Origin: Rhabditoides inermis
Taxonomy: Eukaryota; Nematoda; Chromadorea; Rhabditida; Rhabditidae
Reading direction: 5' to 3'
Assembly (NCBI GenBank): GCA_963966185.1
Contig: CAWZYM010000221.1
Coordinates: 1-64,000, forward strand
Length of the DNA: 64,000 nucleotides
The notes beneath the pieces are model-generated. The model ran no database searches. It was given only the letters and a program-made list of their open reading frames with translations, and had not been told where the DNA came from. The position numbers were made by a program, and so were the translations under genes. Below, piece after piece: positions 41,148 to 49,368 of the stretch. Numbering within the stretch: the stretch's first letter is position 1; each line of letters starts with the position of its first letter.

Positions 41148-41219
41148 GCCTATGTAGTATAGTGGTTAGTACTCCACGTTGTGGCCGTGGCGACACAGGT
41201 TCGATTCCTGTCATAGGCA
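41148..41219 (+). tRNA. tRNA-His(GTG)
   Basis: Unit 45, H2. Confidence 0.93.
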
Positions 41220-41432
41220 TTTCCTTTTTGTAAACGTCGTCGCTCACGAAAAACTTTTGTCTGACCAACTTCGAATAAAGTTGATCGTGGGAGAACGGAA
41301 AACAGTCTTGAAGGTCCTGGAAGTGTTTCATTTCTTAGCCACTTGCAACTTGCAACTTATTGTGTATGTATGAGTATGAGAGTATGTGTATGAATGTAAC
41401 ATCATCACGCAATTATTTTAGCTCAGTTATTG

Positions 41433-41504
41433 GCCTATGTAGTATAGTGGTTAGTACTCCACGTTGTGGCCGTGGCGACACAGGTTCGATTCCTGTCATA
41501 GGCA
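41433..41504 (+). tRNA. tRNA-His(GTG)
   Basis: Unit 46, H1. Confidence 0.93.
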
Positions 41505-41572
41505 TTCCTTTTCCTTTCTCCGTTGTCCAGATCAAGCCTGCGCATATCCGATTTCTGGGAGATCAAGAACAA

Positions 41573-41644
41573 GCGTCTGTGGTGTAATGGTCAGCATGGA
41601 TGCCTTCCAAGCATTCGACGGGGGTTCGATTCCCCCCAGACGCA
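41573..41644 (+). tRNA. tRNA-Gly(TCC)
   Basis: Unit 46, G1. Confidence 0.93.
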
Positions 41645-41717
41645 TTACATTTTGCAAATTTGTGAAAAGAATGAGTGCTCGGGCACGAAACCGCTCAGTA
41701 AGAGCACTCTCACATGA

Positions 41718-41789
41718 GCGTCTGTGGTGTAATGGTCAGCATGGATGCCTTCCAAGCATTCGACGGGGGTTCGATTCCCCCCAGACGCA
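41718..41789 (+). tRNA. tRNA-Gly(TCC)
   Basis: Unit 46, G2, U8 form. Confidence 0.93.
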
Positions 41790-41886
41790 TAACGTTTTGC
41801 CCTATTAAAAATAATTTCAGCATCACTACTCGCGTGCTTTTGCAGCGTGCGATCGAATATCGGCGGAGAATGGAGAGGAATCTGAA

Positions 41887-41959
41887 GCCTCGTTAGCTCA
41901 GTTGGTAGAGCGTTAGACTTTTAATCTAACGGCCACGGGTTCGAGTCCCGTACGGGGCT
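41887..41959 (+). tRNA. tRNA-Lys(TTT)
   Basis: Unit 46, K. Confidence 0.92.
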
Positions 41960-42079
41960 GTAATTTTGCTATTTTTGGATCAATGCTACTGATTCTTTCA
42001 TCATTTCGCGGACGTACCTTGCAATCTTTGTCGGCGCCTTTTGCCAACACTTCCACGCTATTAGACAGCCGTTCTCTCG

Positions 42080-42151
42080 GCCTATGTAGTATAGTGGTTA
42101 GTACTCCACGTTGTGGCCGTGGCGACACAGGTTCGATTCCTGTCATAGGCA
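42080..42151 (+). tRNA. tRNA-His(GTG)
   Basis: Unit 46, H2. Confidence 0.93.
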
Positions 42152-42364
42152 TTTCCTTTTTGTAAACGTCGTCGCTCACGAAAAACTTTTGTCTGACCAA
42201 CTTCGAATAAAGTTGATCGTGGGAGAACGGAAAACAGTCTTGAAGGTCCTGGAAGTGTTTCATTTCTTAGCCACTTGCAACTTGCAACTTATTGTGTATG
42301 TATGAGTATGAGAGTATGTGTATGAATGTAACATCATCACGCAATTATTTTAGCTCAGTTATTG

Positions 42365-42436
42365 GCCTATGTAGTATAGTGGTTAGTACTCCACGTTGTG
42401 GCCGTGGCGACACAGGTTCGATTCCTGTCATAGGCA
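42365..42436 (+). tRNA. tRNA-His(GTG)
   Basis: Unit 47, H1. Confidence 0.93.
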
Positions 42437-42504
42437 TTCCTTTTCCTTTCTCCGTTGTCCAGATCAAGCCTGCGCATATCCGATTTCTGGGAGATCAAGA
42501 ACAA

Positions 42505-42576
42505 GCGTCTGTGGTGTAATGGTCAGCATGGATGCCTTCCAAGCATTCGACGGGGGTTCGATTCCCCCCAGACGCA
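42505..42576 (+). tRNA. tRNA-Gly(TCC)
   Basis: Unit 47, G1. Confidence 0.93.
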
Positions 42577-42649
42577 TTACATTTTGCAAATTTGTGAAAA
42601 GAATGAGTGCTCGGGCACGAAACCGCTCAGTAAGAGCACTCTCACATGA

Positions 42650-42721
42650 GCGTCTGTGGTGTAATGGTCAGCATGGATGCCTTCCAAGCATTCGACGGGG
42701 GTTCGATTCCCCCCAGACGCA
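42650..42721 (+). tRNA. tRNA-Gly(TCC)
   Basis: Unit 47, G2, U8 form. Confidence 0.93.
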
Positions 42722-42818
42722 TAACGTTTTGCCCTATTAAAAATAATTTCAGCATCACTACTCGCGTGCTTTTGCAGCGTGCGATCGAATATCGGCGGAG
42801 AATGGAGAGGAATCTGAA

Positions 42819-42891
42819 GCCTCGTTAGCTCAGTTGGTAGAGCGTTAGACTTTTAATTTAACGGCCACGGGTTCGAGTCCCGTACGGGGCT
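42819..42891 (+). tRNA. tRNA-Lys(TTT), U40 form
   Basis: Unit 47, K; G30-U40 wobble. Confidence 0.88.
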
Positions 42892-43011
42892 GTAATTTTG
42901 CTATTTTTGGATCAATGCTACTGATTATTTCATCATTTCGCGGACGTACCTTGCAATCTTTGTCGGCGCCTTTTGCCAACACTTCCACGCTATTAGACAG
43001 CCGTTCTCTCG

Positions 43012-43083
43012 GCCTATGTAGTATAGTGGTTAGTACTCCACGTTGTGGCCGTGGCGACACAGGTTCGATTCCTGGCATAGGCA
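43012..43083 (+). tRNA. tRNA-His(GTG), T-stem mutant
   Basis: Unit 47, H2. T65 is G, as at 18971. Confidence 0.72.
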
Positions 43084-43296
43084 TTTCCTTTTTGTAAACG
43101 TCGTCGCTCACGAAAAACTTTTGTCTGACCAACTTCGAATAAAGTTGATCGTGGGAGAACGGAAAACAGTCTTGAAGGTCCTGGAAGTGTTTCATTTCTT
43201 AGCCACTTGCAACTTGCAACTTATTGTGTATGTATGAGTATGAGAGTATGTGTATGAATGTAACATCATCACGCAATTATTTTAGCTCAGTTATTG

Positions 43297-43368
43297 GCCT
43301 ATGTAGTATAGTGGTTAGTACTCCACGTTGTGGCCGTGGCGACACAGGTTCGATTCCTGTCATAGGCA
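43297..43368 (+). tRNA. tRNA-His(GTG)
   Basis: Unit 48, H1. Confidence 0.93.
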
Positions 43369-43436
43369 TTCCTTTTCCTTTCTCCGTTGTCCAGATCAAG
43401 CCTGCGCATATCCGATTTCTGGGAGATCAAGAACAA

Positions 43437-43508
43437 GCGTCTGTGGTGTAATGGTCAGCATGGATGCCTTCCAAGCATTCGACGGGGGTTCGATTCCCCC
43501 CAGACGCA
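43437..43508 (+). tRNA. tRNA-Gly(TCC)
   Basis: Unit 48, G1. Confidence 0.93.
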
Positions 43509-43581
43509 TTACATTTTGCAAATTTGTGAAAAGAATGAGTGCTCGGGCACGAAACCGCTCAGTAAGAGCACTCTCACATGA

Positions 43582-43653
43582 GCGTCTGTGGTGTAATGGT
43601 CAGCATGGATGCCTTCCAAGCATTCGACGGGGGTTCGATTCCCCCCAGACGCA
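43582..43653 (+). tRNA. tRNA-Gly(TCC)
   Basis: Unit 48, G2, U8 form. Confidence 0.93.
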
Positions 43654-43750
43654 TAACGTTTTGCCCTATTAAAAATAATTTCAGCATCACTACTCGCGTG
43701 CTTTTGCAGCGTGCGATCGAATATCGGCGGAGAATGGAGAGGAATCTGAA

Positions 43751-43823
43751 GCCTCGTTAGCTCAGTTGGTAGAGCGTTAGACTTTTAATCTAACGGCCAC
43801 GGGTTCGAGTCCCGTACGGGGCT
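43751..43823 (+). tRNA. tRNA-Lys(TTT)
   Basis: Unit 48, K. Confidence 0.92.
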
Positions 43824-43943
43824 GTAATTTTGCTATTTTTGGATCAATGCTACTGATTATTTCATCATTTCGCGGACGTACCTTGCAATCTTTGTCGGCG
43901 CCTTTTGCCAACACTTCCACGCTATTAGACAGCCGTTCTCTCG

Positions 43944-44015
43944 GCCTATGTAGTATAGTGGTTAGTACTCCACGTTGTGGCCGTGGCGACACAGGTTCGA
44001 TTCCTGTCATAGGCA
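43944..44015 (+). tRNA. tRNA-His(GTG)
   Basis: Unit 48, H2. Confidence 0.93.
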
Positions 44016-44228
44016 TTTCCTTTTTGTAAACGTCGTCGCTCACGAAAAACTTTTGTCTGACCAACTTCGAATAAAGTTGATCGTGGGAGAACGGAAAACA
44101 GTCTTGAAGGTCCTGGAAGTGTTTCATTTCTTAGCCACTTGCAACTTGCAACTTATTGTGTATGTATGAGTATGAGAGTATGTGTATGAATGTAACATCA
44201 TCACGCAATTATTTTAGCTCAGTTATTG

Positions 44229-44300
44229 GCCTATGTAGTATAGTGGTTAGTACTCCACGTTGTGGCCGTGGCGACACAGGTTCGATTCCTGTCATAGGCA
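44229..44300 (+). tRNA. tRNA-His(GTG)
   Basis: Unit 49, H1. Confidence 0.93.
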
Positions 44301-44368
44301 TTCCTTTTCCTTTCTCCGTTGTCCAGATCAAGCCTGCGCATATCCGATTTCTGGGAGATCAAGAACAA

Positions 44369-44440
44369 GCGTCTGTGGTGTAATGGTCAGCATGGATGCC
44401 TTCCAAGCATTCGACGGGGGTTCGATTCCCCCCAGACGCA
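44369..44440 (+). tRNA. tRNA-Gly(TCC)
   Basis: Unit 49, G1. Confidence 0.93.
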
Positions 44441-44513
44441 TGACATTTTGCAAATTTGTGAAAAGAATGAGTGCTCGGGCACGAAACCGCTCAGTAAGAG
44501 CACTCTCACATGA

Positions 44514-44591
44514 GCGTCTGCGGTGTAATGGTCAGCATGGATGCCTTCCAAGCATTCGACGGGGGTTCGATTCCCCCCCCCCCCAGACGCA
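44514..44591 (+). tRNA. tRNA-Gly(TCC), C8, C-run of 12 (likely dead)
   Basis: Unit 49, G2. C8, six extra C. Confidence 0.5.
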
Positions 44592-44688
44592 TAACGTTTT
44601 GCCCTATTAAAAATAATTTCAGCATCACTACTCGCGTGCTTTTGCAGCGTGCGATCGAATATCGGCGGAGAATGGAGAGGAATCTGAA

Positions 44689-44761
44689 GCCTCGTTAGCT
44701 CAGTTGGTAGAGCGTTAGACTTTTAATCTAACGGCCACGGGTTCGAGTCCCGTACGGGGCT
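44689..44761 (+). tRNA. tRNA-Lys(TTT)
   Basis: Unit 49, K. Confidence 0.92.
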
Positions 44762-44881
44762 GTAATTTTGCTATTTTTGGATCAATGCTACTGATTCTTT
44801 CATCATTTCGCGGACGTACCTTGCAATCTTTGTCGGCGCCTTTTGCCAACACTTCCACGCTATTAGACAGCCGTTCTCTCG

Positions 44882-44953
44882 GCCTATGTAGTATAGTGGT
44901 TAGTACTCCACGTTGTGGCCGTGGCGACACAGGTTCGATTCCTGTCATAGGCA
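44882..44953 (+). tRNA. tRNA-His(GTG)
   Basis: Unit 49, H2. Confidence 0.93.
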
Positions 44954-45166
44954 TTTCCTTTTTGTAAACGTCGTCGCTCACGAAAAACTTTTGTCTGACC
45001 AACTTCGAATAAAGTTGATCGTGGGAGAACGGAAAACAGTCTTGAAGGTCCTGGAAGTGTTTCATTTCTTAGCCACTTGCAACTTGCAACTTATTGTGTA
45101 TGTATGAGTATGAGAGTATGTGTATGAATGTAACATCATCACGCAATTATTTTAGCTCAGTTATTG

Positions 45167-45238
45167 GCCTATGTAGTATAGTGGTTAGTACTCCACGTTG
45201 TGGCCGTGGCGACACAGGTTCGATTCCTGTCATAGGCA
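45167..45238 (+). tRNA. tRNA-His(GTG)
   Basis: Unit 50, H1. Confidence 0.93.
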
Positions 45239-45306
45239 TTCCTTTTCCTTTCTCCGTTGTCCAGATCAAGCCTGCGCATATCCGATTTCTGGGAGATCAA
45301 GAACAA

Positions 45307-45378
45307 GCGTCTGTGGTGTAATGGTCAGCATGGATGCCTTCCAAGCATTCGACGGGGGTTCGATTCCCCCCAGACGCA
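45307..45378 (+). tRNA. tRNA-Gly(TCC)
   Basis: Unit 50, G1. Confidence 0.93.
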
Positions 45379-45451
45379 TGACATTTTGCAAATTTGTGAA
45401 AAGAATGAGTGCTCGGGCACGAAACCGCTCAGTAAGAGCACTCTCACATGA

Positions 45452-45524
45452 GCGTCTGCGGTGTAATGGTCAGCATGGATGCCTTCCAAGCATTCGACGG
45501 GGGTTCGATTCCCCCCCAGACGCA
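45452..45524 (+). tRNA. tRNA-Gly(TCC), C8, C-run of 7
   Basis: Unit 50, G2. C8, one extra C. Confidence 0.65.
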
Positions 45525-45621
45525 TAACGTTTTGCCCTATTAAAAATAATTTCAGCATCACTACTCGCGTGCTTTTGCAGCGTGCGATCGAATATCGGCG
45601 GAGAATGGAGAGGAATCTGAA

Positions 45622-45694
45622 GCCTCGTTAGCTCAGTTGGTAGAGCGTTAGACTTTTAATCTAACGGCCACGGGTTCGAGTCCCGTACGGGGCT
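45622..45694 (+). tRNA. tRNA-Lys(TTT)
   Basis: Unit 50, K. Confidence 0.92.
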
Positions 45695-45814
45695 GTAATT
45701 TTGCTATTTTTGGATCAATGCTACTGATTATTTCATCATTTCGCGGACGTACCTTGCAATCTTTGTCGGCGCCTTTTGCCAACACTTCCACGCTATTAGA
45801 CAGCCGTTCTCTCG

Positions 45815-45886
45815 GCCTATGTAGTATAGTGGTTAGTACTCCACGTTGTGGCCGTGGCGACACAGGTTCGATTCCTGTCATAGGCA
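45815..45886 (+). tRNA. tRNA-His(GTG)
   Basis: Unit 50, H2. Confidence 0.93.
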
Positions 45887-46006
45887 TTTCCTTTTTGTAA
45901 ACGTCGTCGCTCACGAAAAACTTTTGTCTGACCAACTTCGAATAAAGTTGATCGTGGGAGAACGGAAAACAGTCTTGAAGGTCCTGGAAGTGTTTCATTT
46001 CTTAGC

Positions 46007-46556
46007 TAGGGACCACAATACCATTTTCAGATGTTTGGATATGGTATAGCAATTAGTTCATTCATGTAGTTCATTTCAAGCTGATTTCAAAAATATATAA
46101 TGTTCATAGGGTTCATCGTTCACATTGCGCTCAAATTCCGCGCAGCGCGCGCACCCGAGCGTGCGCTCACATAGGGAAAGTGCGACAGAGGGCGGCTAGA
46201 TCAAAAGATTTATGACGTCATCGATAGTTAAATTATGAATGTATTCGTTTATAATAGTAGCAATACGCTTTGTTTGATTGTAATCGATCAGTACTTGATG
46301 AAATACATCTCTTATTACATCATTTTTCATTACTCATTTTGGGCAATGGCGGCTAGATCAAAGAAATATGACGTCATAATATCACTTTTTATCGATTTTC
46401 AGTACTTTACAGGGTACATGATCCCATAAATAAAATATCGTTGGAATCAGCGCGAAAGGGCGAATCGTTCTATGGTAATTAGAGCACATCATGTGTCCAG
46501 TGAGAATATGTTACATGATTTCGCCTCACTCTCTACATATCACGTTGTGGTCCCTA
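46007..46556. mobile_element. MITE-like element, copy 4
   Basis: Same 550 bp, ends and flanks as copy 1. Only one tRNA gene separates it from the Polinton. Confidence 0.88.
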
Positions 46557-46658
46557 TTTCTTAGCCACTTGCAACTTGCAACTTATTGTGTATGTATGAG
46601 TATGAGAGTATGTGTATGAATGTAACATCATCACGCAATTATTTTAGCTCAGTTATTG

Positions 46659-46730
46659 GCCTATGTAGTATAGTGGTTAGTACTCCACGTTGTGGCCGTG
46701 GCGACACAGGTTCGATTCCTGTCATAGGCA
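46659..46730 (+). tRNA. tRNA-His(GTG)
   Basis: Unit 51, H1; the last array gene in the window, 38 bp before the Polinton terminus. Confidence 0.93.
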
Positions 46731-46768
46731 TTCCTTTTCCTTTCTCCGTTGTCCAGATCAAGCCTGCG

Positions 46769-47130
46769 AGTAGTAGTGCAATGCTAGATGGGACCATTTG
46801 ACCTACTGACCTAGGTCAAAGAGGTCACCAGAGGTCACGGAGGGGTCATGGGTTATGGGACAATTTGACCTACTGACCTAGGCCACAGAGGTCATCAAAG
46901 GTCACGGAGGGGTCATGTGCGATGGGACAATTTGACCTACTAACCCCTTTCACGGTTCACTGATTTTCTATTCATTTTTCAAATTTAATTAGTCTAAAGG
47001 TCACCGAGGTCATCGAGGCCACCCCAGAGGTCATGGGGCGATGGGACAAGATGACCTATTGACCTAGGTTACGGTTCACTGATTTTTCTATTCATGATTT
47101 TGAATTTAATTAGTAGAGGTTACAGAGGTC
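46769..47130. repeat. Polinton terminal region with AGGTCA-rich repeats
   Basis: Four degenerate repeats begin with ATGGGACMAKWTGACCTA (about 46788, 46855, 46922, 47041) and contain many AGGTCA/TGACCT hexamers. The first holds the perfect palindrome TGACCTAGGTCA (46807-46818). A second motif, CGGTTCACTGATTTT plus an AT-rich tail, occurs twice (46952, 47072). This probably lies in the terminal inverted repeat, but the other end is not available for comparison. Confidence 0.7.
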
Positions 47131-48317
47131 AACTGGCGGGAGTCCCTGAGTGCGCGAATCCGAGTGCGCTAAACAGGTGCGCACGTGTTGCGCAGTAATC
47201 CGCTAATGAGTGCGCGAGATATGCGCGCACGCGCTCTGATTGTGCTCGCGGGTGAAAGCGGATCCTTAAAAGTTTATGAAGTGAGCCGACATGGAAGTTC
47301 TCCCCTCTCTCCTCTACCCTTCTCTCTTTCTGTATCCGACCGCCACAGGCACACTCCACTCAATGCAAAGTGCTAATCAGTTTTATGTGTGATCAGCACA
47401 AAAGTTTGTTTCACAAATGGGTAGCCCTGAAGAGGGCTGTTGGGTTCAGTAAGCTCTAAAGAGAGCTGTTGGGTTCAAGTGGTGTTGAAGGGAGCTTATG
47501 AAGTGAAGTTGATCGGCGTAATTACTGCAGACGGCACGAACACGGTGTGAAACGTTGATCGCAGATCCGAAACTGTAAATACATCTTTAAATAAAATAGC
47601 ACACATGGCCTCAGACATACTTACCTTTACGACCGGAAAGGGCGAGCGAGGAGAGTGTGAATCAGAGAGAGCGAAGCGAACGATGTATTCACACGATCCG
47701 AAAGAGCCAACCCCATAATGCGATCATTGCGTTTCAATCAAAAGTTTATCCCAGCCAGAAAAGCAAATCATTAAAAGGGTAATAGAATCCTTCTATCCGA
47801 ACAGATACGCTATCCAGTGAGATATGCAGGTTTGGGTGGTTATTACTGCCCATCAGACTATCCATAGAAGTAGTGCTTTGAATCGGATCCAACAACGAGT
47901 CTAAATGTCTACCAGTTATTCTATTAATCTAACTATTCTCTACTACCTGCTCTATTCGTGCTCTGATACATGTCTATCTGTCTCAGCTGCAGCACCTTTG
48001 CCAGCGAGGAACGAGCTTCTACGGGAAACTCACTAACTGCGACAAGAGGCATGCTATAAATGAGACAGACAAAATAAATAAGTAAATAGAACAAGACGAC
48101 CGCGCGCCAAATACAGTAGGTGGTGAATGATTTGAATTTTTGAATCCCGGGAGGCGTGACCTCGGTGACCTCGGTCGGCGGGCCCGCTAATTAGTGCCAG
48201 GTGGTCCGCCTAAACAAAAGCGTGCTAGTGATCCCAGCGGAGGGGAGGGGTCACCGCCTAGAGTACATAAGGAGGCCGGCCGCCTGGTCTGACACTGTCG
48301 CTCCGCTCCTGCCTATT
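47131..48317. other. Region without recognised gene
   Basis: No credible coding frame. Seen here: a stretch with many GTGCGC motifs (47148-47233); two histone-type stem-loop lookalikes on the minus strand (47423-47467); a possible 52-nt minus-strand intron with ends GTAAGT and TTTACAG (47573-47624); and a perfect 8-bp stem GTGTGAAT/ATTCACAC (47655-47694). It may hold a leader, a non-coding transcript or terminal-repeat sequence. Confidence 0.5.
47423..47467 (-). other. Two histone-3'-end-like stem-loops
   Basis: Read on the minus strand, both are 6-bp stems with 4-nt loops: AGCTCT-CTTT-AGAGCT (47452-47467), then AGCCCT-CTTC-AGGGCT (47423-47438). Each is preceded by GAACCCAAC, and the second is followed by ACCCA. 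This resembles the metazoan histone mRNA hairpin (GGCYCT-TTTC-AGRGCC with CCCAA and ACCCA flanks). No histone coding sequence lies upstream. Confidence 0.35.
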
Positions 48318-48464
48318 ATGTGCCCCGCTCTCGACAATGTGGATGGATCCGAGACTGTTGAGTATTATGACGCTGATCGCATGCTCCGCCCCTCATCCCC
48401 CGCCGTATCTACCCAGACGCCCCCGGCCCGTCCAACCTTTCCTAAGCGTAGGCTACTCAAGGTG

Positions 48465-48514
<50 letters not shown>

Positions 48515-48742
48515 GTTCATTTATAGACAGCCGCCGATGGTCCTCCGCCCAAGAGCTTTGCCTCCTGGAAGAACATTCTTTCCATCGGCTGTCTTCACGT
48601 CTTCTACGCGTGCGGCAAATGCCGCTCGGAGAGTGCAGCTACAACCCCCAAGATCAAGCGCGACGAGAACGGTAAGGTGGTGATCCCCTTGGTTATGTGT
48701 GAGTCGTGTGTGAACAATACTCTGCATCTCCGTTTTGACTGA
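48318..48742 (+). CDS. Spliced zinc-ribbon protein (two exons)
   Basis: Exon 1 is 48318-48461 and exon 2 is 48527-48742. The 65-nt intron starts GTGGGT, ends TTTATAG and consists mostly of a GA microsatellite. The join is in phase 0 and gives 119 residues. The N-terminal half is acidic, then proline-rich. The C-terminal half has C77-x2-C80 and C106-x2-C109, a four-cysteine zinc ribbon within a predicted beta-rich end. Only splicing keeps the cysteine frame open, because an in-frame stop (TAG) lies just before exon 2. I do not recognise the family; the layout recalls zinc ribbons of single-strand DNA-binding or transcription proteins. The start codon is the last in-frame ATG; an upstream exon is possible. 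Confidence 0.5.
48471..48511 (+). repeat. GA microsatellite
   Basis: About 20 GA units inside the intron of the zinc-ribbon gene. Confidence 0.9.
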
Positions 48743-49044
48743 TCCCCCCTTCTCTCTATCCCCTCTATAAGTGCGCATATAATCTTCTTTTCTCCCTCCC
48801 TCTCTCTCTCTCACTCCCTCTCCCCCTTATAAGTGCGCATATACGCTTTCTATCTCCCTATATTTCTCTCTCATTCTCTTTTTATGCACATGCTTTTCAT
48901 ATCTCTCATCTATCTCTCTCCCTTTTATCGTTAATCGTAATCATGTTCGCGCTTTGTTTATGATCCGTGTTCGCGTTTATTTGATGTTTTTGTCTCCTCC
49001 CATTTCTCTCGATAAAATTATTTTTGCGCAAGTGTCTTTCCATC
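48743..49044 (+). promoter_or_regulatory. CT-rich gap with a doubled TATAAGTGCGCATAT
   Basis: The 15-mer TATAAGTGCGCATAT occurs at 48766-48780 and 48828-48842, separated by a CT-rich tract. It could serve as TATA-type promoter elements for the next gene. No coding sequence is seen. Confidence 0.4.
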
Positions 49045-49368
49045 ATGTCATATGCTACTAGTGTGTTCAACATGAGCGGTCGTATAAGGCGTCATATCAA
49101 ATTTCTACGAAATGCTATGAGTGACACTACGGTGTTGAATACAGCAAATAGTGGGCAATTGGGTATACTAATTGAAATCATTTATAACATACTTGGAAAT
49201 AGGATGCGACTTAATGGCAAACATAAGAATACTCTTTTAAAACATGTTGAGGTATTGAAGTTGTTAGCAAAAATTAGAACGGCTAATAAGGCACGTAGTG
49301 AACTGGGTAGGGTAGGCAACGTGGTGGTACCTGTGCTAGTGGCGGCGGCGTTGGAGGCGATTCGCTAG
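49045..49368 (+). CDS. Small Maverick-type protein of unknown function
   Basis: 107 residues from the ATG at 49045, chosen over upstream non-ATG codons. The pattern is a basic N-terminus, a helical middle (roughly residues 30-85: a leucine/isoleucine-rich segment, then K-K-T-L-L-K-H) and a short hydrophobic C-terminus (VVVPVLVAAAL). Similar small proteins, with a leucine-rich helix followed by a basic 'LxxHKxxLxxLA'-like stretch, occur in animal Mavericks/adintoviruses; that likeness is from memory of the family, not a search. Role unknown, possibly a virion component. The last 33 nt overlap the 3' end of the minus-strand membrane-protein gene. Confidence 0.7.
   Translation: MSYATSVFNMSGRIRRHIKFLRNAMSDTTVLNTANSGQLGILIEIIYNILGNRMRLNGKHKNTLLKHVEVLKLLAKIRTANKARSELGRVGNVVVPVLVAAALEAIR

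Larger units (their letters stand above)
34437..46006 (+). repeat. Higher-order repeat copy C (11570 bp)
   Basis: It lacks 1832 bp that carry the Lys-fragment unit and the His-only mini-unit of copies A and B. Before the G39-mutated unit (39890) it matches copy B. From that unit on it matches copy A, including the rare T65-to-G His copy (43012). Confidence 0.88.
1..46768 (+). repeat. Tandem tRNA gene array, ~932-bp unit
   Basis: About 50 head-to-tail units with slots H1-G1-G2-K-H2 (His, Gly, Gly, Lys, His), all on one strand. Most units are 930-933 bp. In unit 1 the slots lie at 233, 373, 518, 687 and 880, and the next H1 is at 1163. Spacers are as conserved as the genes, so the array is homogenised as a whole. 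Each tRNA is followed within about 10 nt by a T4 or T5 run, the usual RNA polymerase III stop. The H2-H1 spacer (about 210 bp) holds a short TATG-rich stretch but no gene. Shortened units (4, 6, 12, 14, 19, 26, 28, 34, 45) look like unequal-recombination products. Open frames of 60-146 codons recur in every unit and are rejected as coding. The left end is outside the window; the right end is cut by the Polinton. Confidence 0.97.

Noticed and set aside
1..46768. CRISPR array or other short-repeat/spacer system
   Set aside because: The period is about 932 bp, the 'spacers' are conserved, and the repeated parts are tRNA genes.
47617..47626. U1 snRNA 5' end (ATACTTACCT) on the plus strand
   Set aside because: Only 10 bases match, with no Sm site or U1 hairpins after it; its complement reads as an ordinary splice donor.
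48201..48683. 160-codon protein reading through the GA tract
   Set aside because: It starts at GTG and its C-terminal half is Arg-Glu microsatellite plus an out-of-frame reading of the zinc-ribbon exon; the spliced model explains the region better.
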